Notes: generated from the letters alone by a model not told the origin. A DNA stretch of 64,000 nt from Flaccisagitta enflata (GCA_965153355.1 OZ231126.1:10974001-11038000), one strand, 5' to 3'. Positions 11,646 through 25,139 are shown, counted from the stretch's first letter. Made by a program: numbers and translations.

Positions 11646-11659
11646 CTTAAAAAGTCATA

Positions 11660-11762
11660 ATTTCAAAAACGTGACGGATATACCGACCTACCGACGTACC
11701 AATTTACCAACCTACCGACCAACACGGTAAGGTGTAGAGTCACGTGCATGTGACTAAAAACA
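11660..11762 (-). repeat. SHR repeat fragment
   Basis: The right half only: an ACCGACCTACC-type tract, ACACGGTAAGGTGTAGAG, then GTCACGTGCATGTGAC and TAAAAAC. This stem is TCAC/GTGA, a further compensated variant. Confidence 0.8.
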
Positions 11763-11816
11763 GTGAATATAGGAAACCAATACCAACAACCAAAATAAAT
11801 GGACATCAGTCTGAAG

Positions 11817-11817
<1 letters not shown>

Positions 11818-11875
<58 letters not shown>

Positions 11876-11956
11876 CAGAGAGAGACAGACAGACAGACAG
11901 ACAGAGACAGTGAGAAAGAGACAGACAGACAGACAGACAGACAGAGACAGTGAGAA

Positions 11957-11988
<32 letters not shown>
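11818..11988. repeat. (AG)n then (ACAG)n microsatellite
   Basis: About 50 bases of AG followed by a duplicated ACAG-rich block with GTGAGAAAGAG spacers. Confidence 0.95.
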
Positions 11989-11989
<1 letters not shown>

Positions 11990-12586
11990 AAGATGGTTAA
12001 CGAATATCTTGATGCATGAAAATTTTCAAAGTTATATGCTGCAGACTCATCTTGTTGCCTACAAACATTTTTGAAACATGACAACATGACTCTTTCTTTC
12101 GCCTGCAATTGAAACCAGTCACGCTTTAGCGCTACAGGTCCCTCATTATTTTGAGGGACGTAATTTCGTCTGTTGATAGTAATCGTATTATTCTCTGCGA
12201 AATATAAGCTTGATATAAATAAGAGTGGTGTGGATATCGGTTTTTTCACTCGCACTGATTCTCTTGAATTTCCCCCCCCCCCCACGTCATTGAAACATGA
12301 ATCTGAATGATTGTGTTACTGATAGATTTCTTGAAATGTTGAATAATGAATGAGATGTATCGCTTTCTGAAAAAAGATAGTCACAGTGAAATGGAAAAGA
12401 GTTTGTCAATTATCAATGATGGCAATGTTTTGAAATAGAAGTAGAATGTTTTTTTCCCTCATATCTACTCAATAGTCATTCCACAACAGGAGGAATATTT
12501 TCGGGCACCAACATGGTAAGCATTAAGCTTTCTTACAATACAGGGTGTTTCATATCAACTGACATTCTCCATCACGCTTCTAAAAA
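11989..12586. other. No gene recognised
   Basis: Non-repetitive AT-rich sequence. ACAGGGTGTTTCATATC at about 12541 resembles a mariner-type element end, but I found no partner end. Confidence 0.45.
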
Positions 12587-12911
12587 ACAAGGCCGGATAC
12601 ACGGCCAATAAGTAGTCGCTAGTGGGTGGGCAGGAGCAGTAATGTGGGTGAGCATGGGCAGGATTGCGGTTGGGCTGGGGCGGTATGTATGAGGGCAGGG
12701 CGGTGATGTGGGCAGATGTTTAGCCGATAGTAATGTGAGTGAGCATGGGCAGTATTGCGGTTGGGCTGGGGTGGTATGTGTGAGGGCGGGGCGGTGAAGT
12801 GGGCAGATGTCTAGCCGATTTCAGGTCGTCCAAATTTCGCGTTCCGGACCTTTGCACCTCCCTTCCTAAAGACACAACCTCTTATAGAGTCACAAAGCCA
12901 GCGACTAAAAA
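12587..12911 (-). repeat. SHR repeat with internal 90-bp duplication
   Basis: It opens AACAAGGCCGGATACACGGCC and ends CTCTTATAGAGTCAC..GACTAAAAAG. The centre contains a GC-rich unit of about 90 bases (TGAGCATGGGCAG..GCAGATGTTTAGCCGAT) duplicated in tandem at about 12640-12823. It ends about 100 bases before the SRCR exon. Confidence 0.85.
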
Positions 12912-13010
12912 GATTCAAAGTGGATGGAAACCGGCTAAAATTGAACGTGACATTTTTTGCGCGGCAGTCAAGGAAGGTTATTACATCGGGAACCTGGATG
13001 ACCCGATCAG

Positions 13011-13322
13011 GTCGCATACCAAATTATGGGCGCGACCTAAGATTGTACGGCGGTTCTTATCCGTGGGAAGGCAATGTTGTCATTCATGGGAAGCCCGTCT
13101 GCGATGAAGGATGGGATGACGTTGACGCACGAGTTGTTTGCAGAGAATTAGGATTTCCAGTTGCTGGAGCAACACATTCCTCAGGTTCATCATTTGGCAC
13201 GGGTTTAGGAGCAGATTTTGCCATGGATGATGTCGGTTGTGCAGGATCCGAAACGCGATTGATAGATTGCACTCACATTAAGAAGCATGATTGTGGTAAT
13301 TCAGAAGCTGCAGGAGTTTGTT
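13011..13322 (+). CDS. SRCR-domain exon (single, partial gene)
   Basis: This exon encodes one scavenger receptor cysteine-rich domain, an extracellular ligand-binding module. It reads DLRLYGGSYPWEGNVVIHG, VCDEGWDDVDARVVCRELGF, MDDVGCAGSETRLIDCTH, and ends AAGVC. The conserved cysteines, the GW motif, VVCRELG and the G.E..L..C block are all present. Taking ATCAG as acceptor and T|GTAACT as donor gives a 312-bp exon that is phase 1 at both ends, as is typical of shuffled SRCR exons. The acceptor has a weak pyrimidine tract, and an alternative AG at about 12968 is in frame. No other SRCR or membrane exon is visible. It lies antisense inside an opsin A intron. Confidence 0.85.
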
Positions 13323-14229
13323 GTAACTCAGCTTTTAAGGGAAATGCAGTGAGTTTCACGAGTTCACAAATGAACGAGCAGAACCATGTAAATGAAAACC
13401 CATCATGGTTCATTTGCCAAAGCCAAGATGAAATCACAGTCGAAAATTGATTCATCAAATTTGATTTTTCAGTGCCAAAACTGAATAACAAATTCTCTCA
13501 TTTCAAATGGGACCCATACACATATATATGGAATCAAGCTGGTGCCCTGGAAAGATTCGTTTCCATGTGGTGCTCTCTTTCAAAACAATTTCATTTTGTA
13601 TTGATCAATTTTCTACTAGTCTGGAGAAGAACACAATTAATTTTTTGCTTTTGCTTCTTTGAGAGTCAACACGTAAATATTGATGTTGCTTTGATCAACA
13701 CCGTTTCTTGTTTGAAAAATTGTATAGTGTCTATGGATTCTTTTGCCTTGTCTTTAAAACAGTCCTGTAGGGTGTTATAGAGGCGCACCAAACAAAAACA
13801 TGTCCTAGTAGAAAGTAGAGACTAAAAGATGTTAGTCAGCGGCGAGCTCATTAGTCATACTGCGATAATGATGATGCGAAGTCACAGAAAAAAACGGCAT
13901 TTGGCACTTGGGGGTGTTTTGGCTGAGATATTTGGTCCAAAGGAAAATGCCGAGTTTATAGGCATGACTAATGTAAATCGATCTGAGAAATATTGGATAG
14001 GAAGGACATTTTTCAATGGTGATGTGAAGTCACAGAAAAAACCGGCCTCCACACTATAATGTTGAGAAAATATAAAACTTTGAAAACCATACAAAATTTG
14101 GTATGAAGTTTTAGCTTTTAGAACTACAATTCTTCATTGATAGAAACCCATAAATGGGCATTTGGTGACAAAACAAGGCCCACTGTTCCAATATTCATAT
14201 ATTTTCAGGCAATAGAATTATTTATGGCT
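13323..14229. other. No gene recognised
   Basis: Sequence after the SRCR exon. No further SRCR exon was found. AAGTCACAGAAAAAA occurs twice (about 13878 and 14026) as a weak repeat. Confidence 0.5.
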
Positions 14230-14249
14230 TAGGAATATTGTTTTTTACA

Positions 14250-16375
<2,126 letters not shown>

Positions 16376-16449
16376 TTCTAAGGTGGGATATTCATTTTGG
16401 GTGGAAGGCCATCAGCTAATGGCACAGAATGACCTCAAAAGTGCAGAAC

Positions 16450-16668
16450 AGGTGACGCGGGGTCACAATACCGTTGTGAACGGGTGGGCAGGGGCATCCA
16501 AACCCCATATACACGGTAAACCTCACTCCATTCACAAACATTCACAAGAATTATCCAAAATGCTCATTTTTCTACTTTTCAATTCCATCACCTTGACGTA
16601 TTGGCGGACGGACTAAACACTGGACAGACAAAACCCCTTATAGTGTTGCGTGTCCGCAGCTAAAAATC
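16450..16668 (-). repeat. SHR repeat, TT subfamily
   Basis: GTGACGCGGGGTCACAATACC, GGGTGGGCAGGGGC, a short GGAC tract, CCCCTTATAGTGTTGCGTGTC and CGCAGCTAAAAA. This variant begins with the GTGACGCGGGGTCAC inverted repeat in place of AACAAGGCC, as at 39670 and 39925. Confidence 0.88.
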
Positions 16669-16766
16669 TGATTCGCAGAAGGTTACATGAAAAAGTAAAT
16701 AACTTTTAAGTTTTAAAGGCGCAAATAGTTTCTCTTCTTACATCCCAATGAATAATGATTAAGATA

Positions 16767-17532
16767 CAGTATGATTTTTCTGAACTGTAACATAAGATGA
16801 TAACATAGCACAAAAAGTAGAAGAGCTAGCTATAATCTGAAAAAAACACTTGGAAGATATGAGTTTGCAGATTTTTGATGGTAAATCCCAAGGACTTTTT
16901 CTGTTATTTTGATCTGATTAACGCATGTGAATGGAAGGGCAGATTCTGCCCAAAAAGGTTGTTTTATTGTGATTGTCTTTCTGTAAATCGCTCCAATTTC
17001 TGAACGGTTTGAGCTACGGATCCCAGATTGGTCTCAAATGAAAGATATTTTGATGTAGTTTTAGGAGAAAAACAAAGACAGCGATATTTTCAAAGAGTTA
17101 TCCCGCCAAACATAAACGATTTTGTTGTTTCAGGAAAAATTGTTTGCAGAATTGACTTTCAGTTAACCAAATACATTCAAAACTCAAAAAAAGTCTGTCT
17201 GTTGAGTTTTTCCCAAAAAGTACTTCAAAATAGCTTTCATTTGGGACCAATCTGGCATCTGTAGCTCAATTCGTTTGGAAATGAGAGCAATTTAAAGAGA
17301 AATAGTTCAGCCAATATTTCATCAATCTTTTCCATTTTTCCACATTTCTAAATTTCAATCCCAATTAACAAAGTAAGATAGATATCAATTTTCTTTCAAA
17401 AAAACCCTTAGAATCTTTTAGCAAATAACTGCAAACTCTCATCTTCTAAGAGCTTCTTTCAGAATTTAGCTAGCTCTTCTAGTTTTTGCATAATGTTCTC
17501 ATCTTATGTTACATTTGAAAAAAATCATACTG
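16767..17532. mobile_element. Tc1/mariner-type foldback MITE, 766 bp
   Basis: The ends CAGTATGATTTTT and AAAAATCATACTG are flanked by TA. The inverted arms extend through most of the element: CATAAGATGATAACAT pairs with ATGTTCTCATCTTATG, AGAAGAGCTAGCT with AGCTAGCTCTTCT, CCCAGATTGGTCTCAAATGA with TCATTTGGGACCAATCTGG. No transposase is present. The inner CCAGATTGG motif links it to elements at 17807 and 31139. Confidence 0.85.
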
Positions 17533-17675
17533 TATTACGTTCTAGTTTCTCCTTAAATTGACTGTATTACAAATCATCGACCTGTTATGCAGCAGTCTTC
17601 ATAAAACTGCACTATGCAAATGAGGATGTTAATGCTGATTTCTGTCGCTTTTTTTTCTCAGCCCTTCCCTCTTCG

Positions 17676-17806
17676 TTCTCTTTCTTCTTCTTCTTCTTCA
17701 CCTTCTTCTTCTTCTTCTTCATATTCTTCATCTTCTTTTTCTTCTTATTTCTTCTTATTTCTTCTTCATCATTTCTTTTTCCTTTTTCTTCTTTTACTTC
17801 TTTTTA
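17676..17806. repeat. (TTC)n microsatellite
   Basis: Imperfect TTC/CTT trinucleotides directly before the TA|CAGGGTGTTC end of the next foldback element. Confidence 0.95.
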
Positions 17807-18333
17807 CAGGGTGTTCAATCTCAAAGTGGGAAAAGTAAAAAGCTTACAGTTCTAAATGCACTTAGTGACTTCAAACCAGTTTCTTCTTGTAGTTATATAT
17901 TTGACGTTTTTTGTGTACAGTTTTCATTGGTCTAGCTTGAATAGTTAATCCACAAGATCAATTTGAAGTAAAATAAGTGTTTACAGTTGAGGCTCAAAAG
18001 CGCATAGTTTTATCAACACTGTTTTTCAATATTTTGCTTTTAATTCTCAAATGGCTTGATAGCAGGTGCCAGATTGGTCTCAGATATAAGTATTTTCAAA
18101 ATATACTTCATTTGAGCCCCATCTGGCATTTTTAGCTCAAACCGTTTAGAAATTAGAGTAATTTTAAGAAAAACTATCATGATTAAAATGAGGGTTTTTT
18201 AGTTCAAACTTTACATACTTGCTTTACTTCAAATTAATGTCGTGGACAGACTATTAAGGCTAGACCAATGAAATTTTTATACAAAAAACGTCAAACATAA
18301 TACTACAAGAGAAAAATAAATTGAAATCACTGC
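17807..18333. mobile_element. Foldback element, left part (right part 21662-21720)
   Basis: It starts TA|CAGGGTGTTCAATCTC. TTGACGTTTTTTGTGTACAG..CATTGGTCTAGC pairs with GCTAGACCAATG..ATACAAAAAACGTCAA. The outer arm CAAAGTGGGAAAAGTAAAAA at about 17822 pairs with TTTTTACTTTTCCCACTTTG at about 21691, after the 3.3 kb inserted element. Removing that insertion restores one foldback of roughly 590 bp. Confidence 0.8.
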
Positions 18334-19689
18334 ACTCATAAAAAAAATTTTTGGGTCTAATATTATATTCCAAAATTATATCAATCATGGACGAAATTAT
18401 ATTCCTCAAAAACTGGCGCAAAATTATACAAAATTATATAAAATTATACAGAAATTATATTGTAGTCAGAAAAATTCCGGAAATATATTAATCATATTGG
18501 TTATATTTTAATTATATCGGTTATATATTAATTATACCCGCTGTACTTAAGGCTCAAATTTCAAATGATTTTCAAATCAATCTCATTTGCATATTGCAGT
18601 CAGTTAGTTTTTGTGTTTTTTTGGCTACCTTATCATTAAAAAAATGCATATTTTGCTAATTTTTGACAGTGTTTACATAGTTATTATATACATCAAAAAC
18701 TGGTTTATTAGTGAAATATAGATTGCTCTTATTATTTTACTGTCTATAACTTTCTAGATGAAGAAGTCTTTGTCATACAGTAATGACAAGAATATAAAAG
18801 AGAAATTAAATATTTACATGTGTTTATGCGAGGAAAAAGAAGAGGAGGAAGAGGAAGAGGAAAAGGAAGAGGAGAAGGTGGTGGAAGAGGAATAGGAGAA
18901 GAAGGTGGAAGAGGAAGAGGAGAGGGTGGGGGAATAGAAAGAGAAGGGAGATAGAAAAAGCATCATTACTGCAATATGCAAATGAGTTTAATAATTATAC
19001 AGCCCTGCCCCTTGATAACGTCCCCATGGGGACCCTTCAATTTTGACCGTTATTGCAGGGCACCGTTATTTTACTTCCAAATTATTTTACTTCCAATTAT
19101 TTTACTTCCAAATTATTTTTACTATAGCATTCATTACTTCCTAATTTACTAGATGTTTGAATGTTTCTTCTTTTTTTTCAATAAATAAGTTTGCATAATT
19201 CATATATTTGATAAAAAGTATGCATAGTGTTATGTAATATCACATAGAAATAAATATTTGGCACACTAAATCACTGCGGTCAAGCTTCATTTTAGCGCAT
19301 GCCAAGTGACTGAGCAAATTGATGCTTTATCCTGCCTTTTTGCCAACAGAAAAACAAACTACAAAATTTTCTTAGGGATTGAAAATGTTATGCTTCATAG
19401 GCGGGAGTGCCTTATTAGCTGTTGTGCTATAGCGAGGTTTGACTGTACTTATCACATCTGTCATGGTAAAAATTGCATGATAGTGGGTTGATGAAAAGAC
19501 ACAGGTTTTTTGGGAAAATGTGCTTCGAGGGTAGAGAAGTGGGAAAAAGAGTTGTCAGTGACATTCAAGGGGGAAAAACTAACCTGATTTGACCTTTCTT
19601 GTCCATTTGGCGATGTAAACAAACTACTTCGTCGTAGACCTATTTCTGCTCTTACCGTGTTTTTTCATGAGCATGTGATTTTTTTTTAA

Positions 19690-19930
<241 letters not shown>

Positions 19931-20639
19931 ACTCAGACAGACAAAGACAGATGTAAAGGCAGACAGAAATGAGAGCCGACAGAAAGACAGACATAATACT
20001 GCTCATAAAATGACACAGACAAACAGAAAGAGATAGACAGAGGGATAGATAAACTCATAAAGTAGGGTTACAAAAATGCTGACACCCAACAAGTGACAAC
20101 TGACTGTTAAATCAACTGGAGAGCCACCTGTACATTGATTTTTGTAAATTATGTGGCGACGTAAGGCTATTTGCCTACCTTTCCGACAGACCAGAAGGTT
20201 CTGCAAATGAGTGTGTGTCCTTTGTATTTCATCCTGCAGGGAAGGCCACCTCTCACATGTCAACACTCAATAGTTTAATCAATAGTTAATCGAAATAAAT
20301 CTTAATTTTTTTTTTATTTTTAGAAAAGTTTTCTAATGAGGGTGGCGGTTACAGATCGCTAAGCTAGTTCAGTTATATGATTTCTAATCAGGTCTCTTCG
20401 TCTCGGTTGTTAACTTAAAGTTGTGAAAAAAAAGACTGAAGCTCACAATTTTTTTTGTAATGCCTCTGACGTTGCGATTAGATTGTGGAAGCACGTGGGG
20501 CTTAGTCGGCATCTTCTACATCAGATTAATCATCTTTAGAGAGGTCATTGTCTCTATACTGAATTTGAATGCGCAAGTCTCGATTCTGAAAGGTCAACTA
20601 AATAGTTGGAGCAGGTGAATCAATCGATCAAAAGCAGGC

Positions 20640-20765
20640 CAATAAGGTGCGACGTGTGGATCGTCAAACGAATGCGTTACCCGACAGACCAATCAACCGA
20701 CCAACCTACCAACCAACCAACGGACACAGCCAGTTATAGAGGTGCTTTGTCGCACCTAAAAAAAA
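20640..20765 (-). repeat. SHR repeat, GT subfamily
   Basis: AAGGTGCGACGTGTGGATCG, GAATGCGTTAC, an ACCAACC tract, ACACAGCCAGTTATAG, then AGGTGC-TTTGTC-GCACCT and AAAAAA. The terminal stem is GGTGC/GCACC in place of GTTGC/GCAAC. A second copy of this subfamily is at 30893-31008. Confidence 0.88.
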
Positions 20766-21470
20766 AGAGAGAGAAAAAGAGAGGGAAAAACAGACTGACG
20801 TGACAAAAAGACAAACTGTCAGAAAAACAGCCTAACAAAAAGACAAACTGACAAAAAGAAAAACTGACAGAAAGACAGACAGAAAGACAGGCTGGCTGAA
20901 AGACACTGATGAAATGTCAGACTGACAAAAAGACCCTAATTAACATACAGACTGACGCATATACAGAATGACACACTGACAGAAAGACAGACTGACAAAG
21001 AGACCAAAATACGGAACAAAGAATGAAAACATGAACCCTCTATTAAATGGGAGTTCTATCTTTGTAACACATTGTTTGAAATTAGCAAGAGAAAAAAAAT
21101 GGCTTTTTGTCCCTTATCTTTGCTATGGTAACAAGATATGATTGAATTGCTGCCACTCAAGTTTCGCCGAATCTGCTTCTCCGGTCAAAATCAAAGTGGG
21201 GATTAATGCTTGACCTACAGTGGGTGGGCTACAGACCTACAGTGGGCTACAGTCGGTTCACCGCTAACTAGGAGTAAAGACTCATTTTGGCCCAAAATAT
21301 TTGACCAATATTGCCAATTCACCCTTAAAGGCGTGCCCGTTATCTAGGGGCAATTTAGCATTACAAAAGGCCAGAAAAATTTGGGACCACAGCTTGTTGT
21401 CTACTAAAGGCGGGTAACCGTTAACGGCGTTGTTAAGGGGGTTCCGCTGTATTTTTTTTTATAATTCTTA
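20766..21470. other. Interior of the nested TIR element, no gene
   Basis: Degenerate GACAGAAAGAC-type repeats run to about 21010. Then there is unique sequence with no conserved protein signal. Confidence 0.5.
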
Positions 21471-21724
21471 TATTCTAGCTGTCTAATTTCGATCTAATTC
21501 TTGTATAATTTCGATATGATTTGGTATAATTTTGATATAATTTTGTCTAATTTCGATATAATTCCAAGAAAAAATTTTTAAAAAAAGCGGAAATATAATT
21601 TCATCCGTGATTGATATAAGTTTTGAATATAATATTAGACCCAAAAATTTTTTTTATGAGTGTGACTGGTTGCGTTTAGGAATGTAAGCTTTTTACTTTT
21701 CCCACTTTGGGATTGAACACGGGG

Positions 21725-21890
21725 TAGTCGCGGACACGCGACTCTACACCTTGCTGTGTCGGTCGGTATGTCGGTAGGTCGGTAGATCGGCTGGTCCGTC
21801 ACATTTTCAAATTCCGAGCGGTTTCTGCATTGCTGCTCCTGCCCAACCGTCCGCGACTGGATTGCCGTGTATCCGGCCTTGTTCTTTTTC
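21725..21890 (+). repeat. SHR repeat, TC subfamily
   Basis: AGTCGCG-GACA-CGCGACT hairpin, TACACCTTGCTGTG, (GGTC)n, CTGCTCCTGCCCAACCGTCC, GCGACT and GCCGTGTATCCGGCCTTGTT. It follows the right end of the foldback element directly. Confidence 0.92.
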
Positions 21891-22124
21891 GTCTTCCGCG
21901 ACTTTCCGAGAAGCGGAACTTGCTGTTCCAGAATCAAGAGGCCTGTTAGTCAGTTTTGGACTGGTCTAGAATAAAGGGATCTTCAAAAATCTGAGAAAAT
22001 TTCTTCATAATCATTGATCGGTAAGATCATCAAAATGAAAGACTTTGTTTTGGAATAACTGATTGCGTGGTGAATGAATAAATGAATGAATGAATGAATG
22101 AATGAATGATTGTGTACGAGTTAC

Positions 22125-22252
22125 CTACTACGTAGTGAATGAATCCATCGTAGGCGCATCCAATTTCTCCAAAAGGCCACGTTTGGTTGTATGATGCGAT
22201 GAAGGGAGTGATAACCCCAACAGAACTCATTAACAAATCCGCAACAGCCAAC
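22125..22252 (-). CDS. Opsin A exon c (TM2, first extracellular loop, start of TM3)
   Basis: This 128-bp exon encodes (S)LAVADLLMSSVGVITPF, WPFGEIGCAYDGFIHY and VVG. LAVADL is the TM2 signature. The Cys aligns with bovine Cys110, and the third residue after it, at the site of Glu113, is Asp, a possible counterion. Acceptor TGACAG opens in phase 2, completing the TCG Ser codon left by exon b, and the donor GTAACT closes in phase 1. Length and phases equal 36607-36734 in opsin B. An (AATG)n tract lies just past the donor. Confidence 0.94.
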
Positions 22253-22257
22253 CTGTC

Positions 22258-22861
22258 AAAAAAAAAAAAATTCTGATTACAGCCACCGAAAGCGAAAATT
22301 TGTACGGGTCCAAATCCTGCTTAAGATACCCACTAAAATTATGATCTGCAAAGATCTGCTGCATCTATTTCATGAAAATCTCTGAATTCATGTGGATCAA
22401 CCCCCCAGCTAAGAGCTACAAGGGTTTACCGCTAATGGTTCTGACCTACTTGATACATATTACTCTGACTCTATTGTCAGATAAGTATGAAATAACGTTT
22501 CACTCCCGGTTACTACCAATTTATAGTTGGGCTCTACTAAAACGCATGTCACGAGACTGGACAACTTCACCTTCAACTTCAACTTCGATTAAACTGGTCA
22601 AGAAAAGCCAGCGGCTTGTAGCTCCGGTAAAACAAGTCACACATCTACCTTCATGGTTTTCAGTGAAGCTGCCTAGTACCGTATAAACAAGCCCAATAGG
22701 GCAACGATGCGTCCTCTTGTGAGGTCTGAGTAGAGGGAATTAAGGAATAATGACTTAACTTACAGATTGGCGTTTAGTATGTATAATGAACTACTTTTCG
22801 ATTGTGGCAAAAAGCGAAATCAACAGATCTTCTTTGTAAAGCTAAGAGATCAATGCTTTAA
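22258..22861. other. Opsin A intron, no gene recognised
   Basis: Non-repetitive sequence upstream (minus sense) of exon c. Confidence 0.5.
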
Positions 22862-22869
22862 TGAATTTT

Positions 22870-23197
22870 CAGGGGTGTATGTAGTTGAGCGGCTTTTGAT
22901 TTTATTCCCCCCCCTGCCTTTGATTTTCTTCCCCGCGACGCGTCGCGTCGCTTAACAAGATCTTTGATTTTCTTCCCCTCAAAGCTATAAAACAGTATAT
23001 TTTAGGTTTAAATAGTGTTAAATTGTGTTGTAGTAATTGTATTTTACCTTTTGGTAGTACCAAAAGTGTTAAATCTTCAAAACCTTTTTTTTTCTTTTTT
23101 TCAAGCTTTTGATTTTCTTCCCCATCTCCAAACCCTTTGATTTTATTCCCCCTCCACCGGGGGGGGGGGGGGAAATACTCAACTTTATACACCCCTG
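22870..23197. mobile_element. hAT-type MITE with TGAATTTT target duplication
   Basis: The ends CAGGGGTGTATG..GTTGAG and CTCAAC..ATACACCCCTG are flanked by exact 8-bp TGAATTTT (22862-22869 and 23198-23205). Inside, CTTTTGATTTTCTTCCCC recurs four to five times, with a GCGACGCGTCGCGTCGC cluster at 22936-22952. It is non-autonomous and lies in the opsin A intron between exons b and c. Confidence 0.92.
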
Positions 23198-23313
23198 TGA
23201 ATTTTGCATACTGCGGTGCTAATCTTGGACATTTATCATGATGCTTTCAAGGACATGTTACAAACAAAATGTTTGAAATACTTTAGGCTTAAGTCAACCA
23301 GCAAAGGATGATA

Positions 23314-23816
23314 CAGTAGATGTCGTCTAGACTTGGAAATACAGGGGCCCTCATACCCTAAATACCATTTATGCAAATCAAATGAAACTGAGTGTGTATA
23401 ATGCTTATGTCCTATAGGGTTGACGATGGGGTATGGCAGCTCTGTTGATAGAAAATTCTCTTATACACTAGATCAAATTCGCTTGATCAAAATGGCTGCT
23501 GAAATTAGTCTAGCGGTTAACTCACTTGACTTAAGATTTATTATGAACAGTTTATTTAAAGGTTCCAGGTTTGAAACCCGCGCTAGTTTTGCAAATCAAG
23601 CAAATAGATGAAGCTGAAATTCTGCAAAATATGTGATTGATCCTATAACTTTACACTCAATATTTTTTTCCTAAGGTAAGCCGTAGTGGGGTGCCATACC
23701 CCATTGTCAACCCTTTAAGGTCTGTACATTACACCAGCATAATATCAGTCCCTTCACTATACTGATAGTCAGGTTATGAGCTCCCCCATATTTCCAAGTC
23801 TAGACGACATCTACTG
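23314..23816. mobile_element. Tc1/mariner-type MITE carrying a tRNA-like module (copy 1)
   Basis: The ends CAGTAGATGTCGTCTAGACT and its complement AGTCTAGACGACATCTACTG are flanked by TA (23312-23313 and 23817-23818). TIRs extend through TTGGAAATA. Internal arms GGGTTGACGATGGGGTATGG and CCATACCCCATTGTCAACCC also pair. The second copy is at 60759-61240. Confidence 0.9.
23504..23590 (+). other. tRNA-like (SINE-type) sequence inside a MITE
   Basis: TAGTCTAGCGGTTAACTCAC resembles a tRNA D-arm/A box. About 50 bases later GGTTCCAGGTTTGAAACC resembles a T-arm/B box. The acceptor stem does not close and the anticodon arm is AT-rich, so this is a relic of a tRNA or tRNA-derived SINE and not a working tRNA gene. 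The other copy of the MITE retains it in GGTCTAGTGGTTAACTCAC form. Confidence 0.6.
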
Positions 23817-23984
23817 TATATCTTTTTGCAAAATGAATAGGTGAATACACAATGACAGCAGTAGCATAACTTTCAAAAGTTTTTGGAATGGAATGCAAAA
23901 GGATTGATTTGAAAAAAATTGAATTCTGGAGGTGGGAGGGACGGGGGCAAGATCCAAACAGCAAAAATGGCGTTACTCCAGAGA

Positions 23985-24212
23985 TGGATGGGCGGGATTT
24001 TTGAGGTAGGGTTAACGGACATACGGACATACGGACCGACAAACAAACCCTCTTATAGAGATGCGAGGAAGCATCTAAAAATGATCAGGGGTGGTTGGTG
24101 AGTCATTGGAGATGGATAGGCAGGATTTTTGAGGTAGGGTTAACGGACATACGGACATACGGACGGACGGACAGACCCTCTTACAGAGATGCGAGGACGC
24201 ATCTAAAAATAC
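23985..24212 (-). repeat. Two SHR repeats, AT subfamily
   Basis: Two tandem copies (to 24082 and to 24212) of GGATGGGCGGGATTTTTGAG, GGTTAACGGACATACGGAC, CCTCTTATAGAG, then GATGC-GAGGA-AGCATC and TAAAAAT. The stem is GATGC/GCATC, a third compensated variant. Confidence 0.88.
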
Positions 24213-24446
24213 CCATGAAATTCTTATAGAGATGGCTTGGCTTGGCTTTGATATCGGGTGCGCTCCCCCGACCGATTTTTCTCTGTTTTTACTTTCATCT
24301 GTTGCTTAAATGATGTTATATTCTACAGTATTCAAATCCTGATAATAAGCAGCCGATTAGTACGAAGCATCGATGTGTAACTTTTTGACACAAACTGACG
24401 GGCTTGAACAATATTTCAAATTAGTTTTTTTGTTTTGTTTTCTTAC

Positions 24447-24528
24447 GATTGAACAATTGTGTTTGTAGGTGAAGCAAAATCTTTTCTTTTGATAAATAGC
24501 ATCAGGACGCCGAGATTGAATGAAGTAC
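24447..24528 (-). CDS. Opsin A exon b (end of TM1, first cytoplasmic loop)
   Basis: This 82-bp exon encodes (G)TSFNLGVLMLFIKRKDFASP and TNTIVQ(S). GTSFN aligns with bovine Gly51 to Asn55, including the invariant TM1 Asn. It runs from acceptor TCTTTAG (phase 1) to donor GTAAGA (phase 2) and joins in frame with exons a and c. The opsin B counterpart at 37895-37976 is the same length and about two-thirds identical. Confidence 0.92.
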
Positions 24529-24582
24529 CTAAAGACAGAGTTAGGAAGAAAAATACAGAAACTGGATGTCTCGTTTGAGTGC

Positions 24583-24708
24583 TTATGATAGGCGGAATGA
24601 TATCCCTCACTATACCCAAACTGAAATAAATGGAAGGGGGCCTTGTGATTCACAAGTTAATAACCCTCACTGACTATTCAATACGCGCACCACTCCCAGT
24701 TTTCCGTA
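24583..24708. repeat. Fragment of the 324-bp satellite family
   Basis: GATAGGCGGAATGATATCCC through CACTGACTATTCAATACGCG matches the unit starts at 43604, 43927 and 44251. Confidence 0.8.
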
Positions 24709-24954
24709 AAACAGAATCTGAAAACCAGTGATGGCGGCTATCGCCGCGAGGAAAAAAGTCGTAAGCGTTGGTCATTTTTCCCCAAGCATTTGTCTTCAGT
24801 CACTGCAATTTTTTTATATTTGTTACATCAAATCAAAAGCAATTGTATGTATTGATTGCACTGAAAATCAGAGAAAAATAGAGTTGAGCCAATTGAGATA
24901 GATGTGCTAAAGTACTCAAAATCACTCAACCAGACAACCAGCTAAGGCCCAAAA

Positions 24955-25085
24955 TCTTAGAGAATGAAATCTGGGCCTTGGGATTGGGATTTGGGCCTTG
25001 AGGGTGGGATTTGGGCCTCAAGACTGGAGTTTGGGCTTCGAGGTTGGGATATTGGCCTCCAGGCTGAGAAATGGGCCTGGGGGGT
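24955..25085. repeat. 21-bp GGGCCT repeat
   Basis: About six units of TTGGGCCTTGAGGTTGGGAT drifting in sequence. The same type of array occurs at 59430-59905 and 62985-63395. Confidence 0.85.
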
Positions 25086-25139
25086 ATGTAGAAGAATGAG
25101 GAGGAGGAGGAGAAGGAGGAGAAAATTCCCCATATGTGT

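Noticed and set aside
23504-23590. Functional tRNA gene
   Set aside because: A- and B-box-like parts are present, but the acceptor stem and anticodon arm do not fold. It lies inside a repeated MITE.
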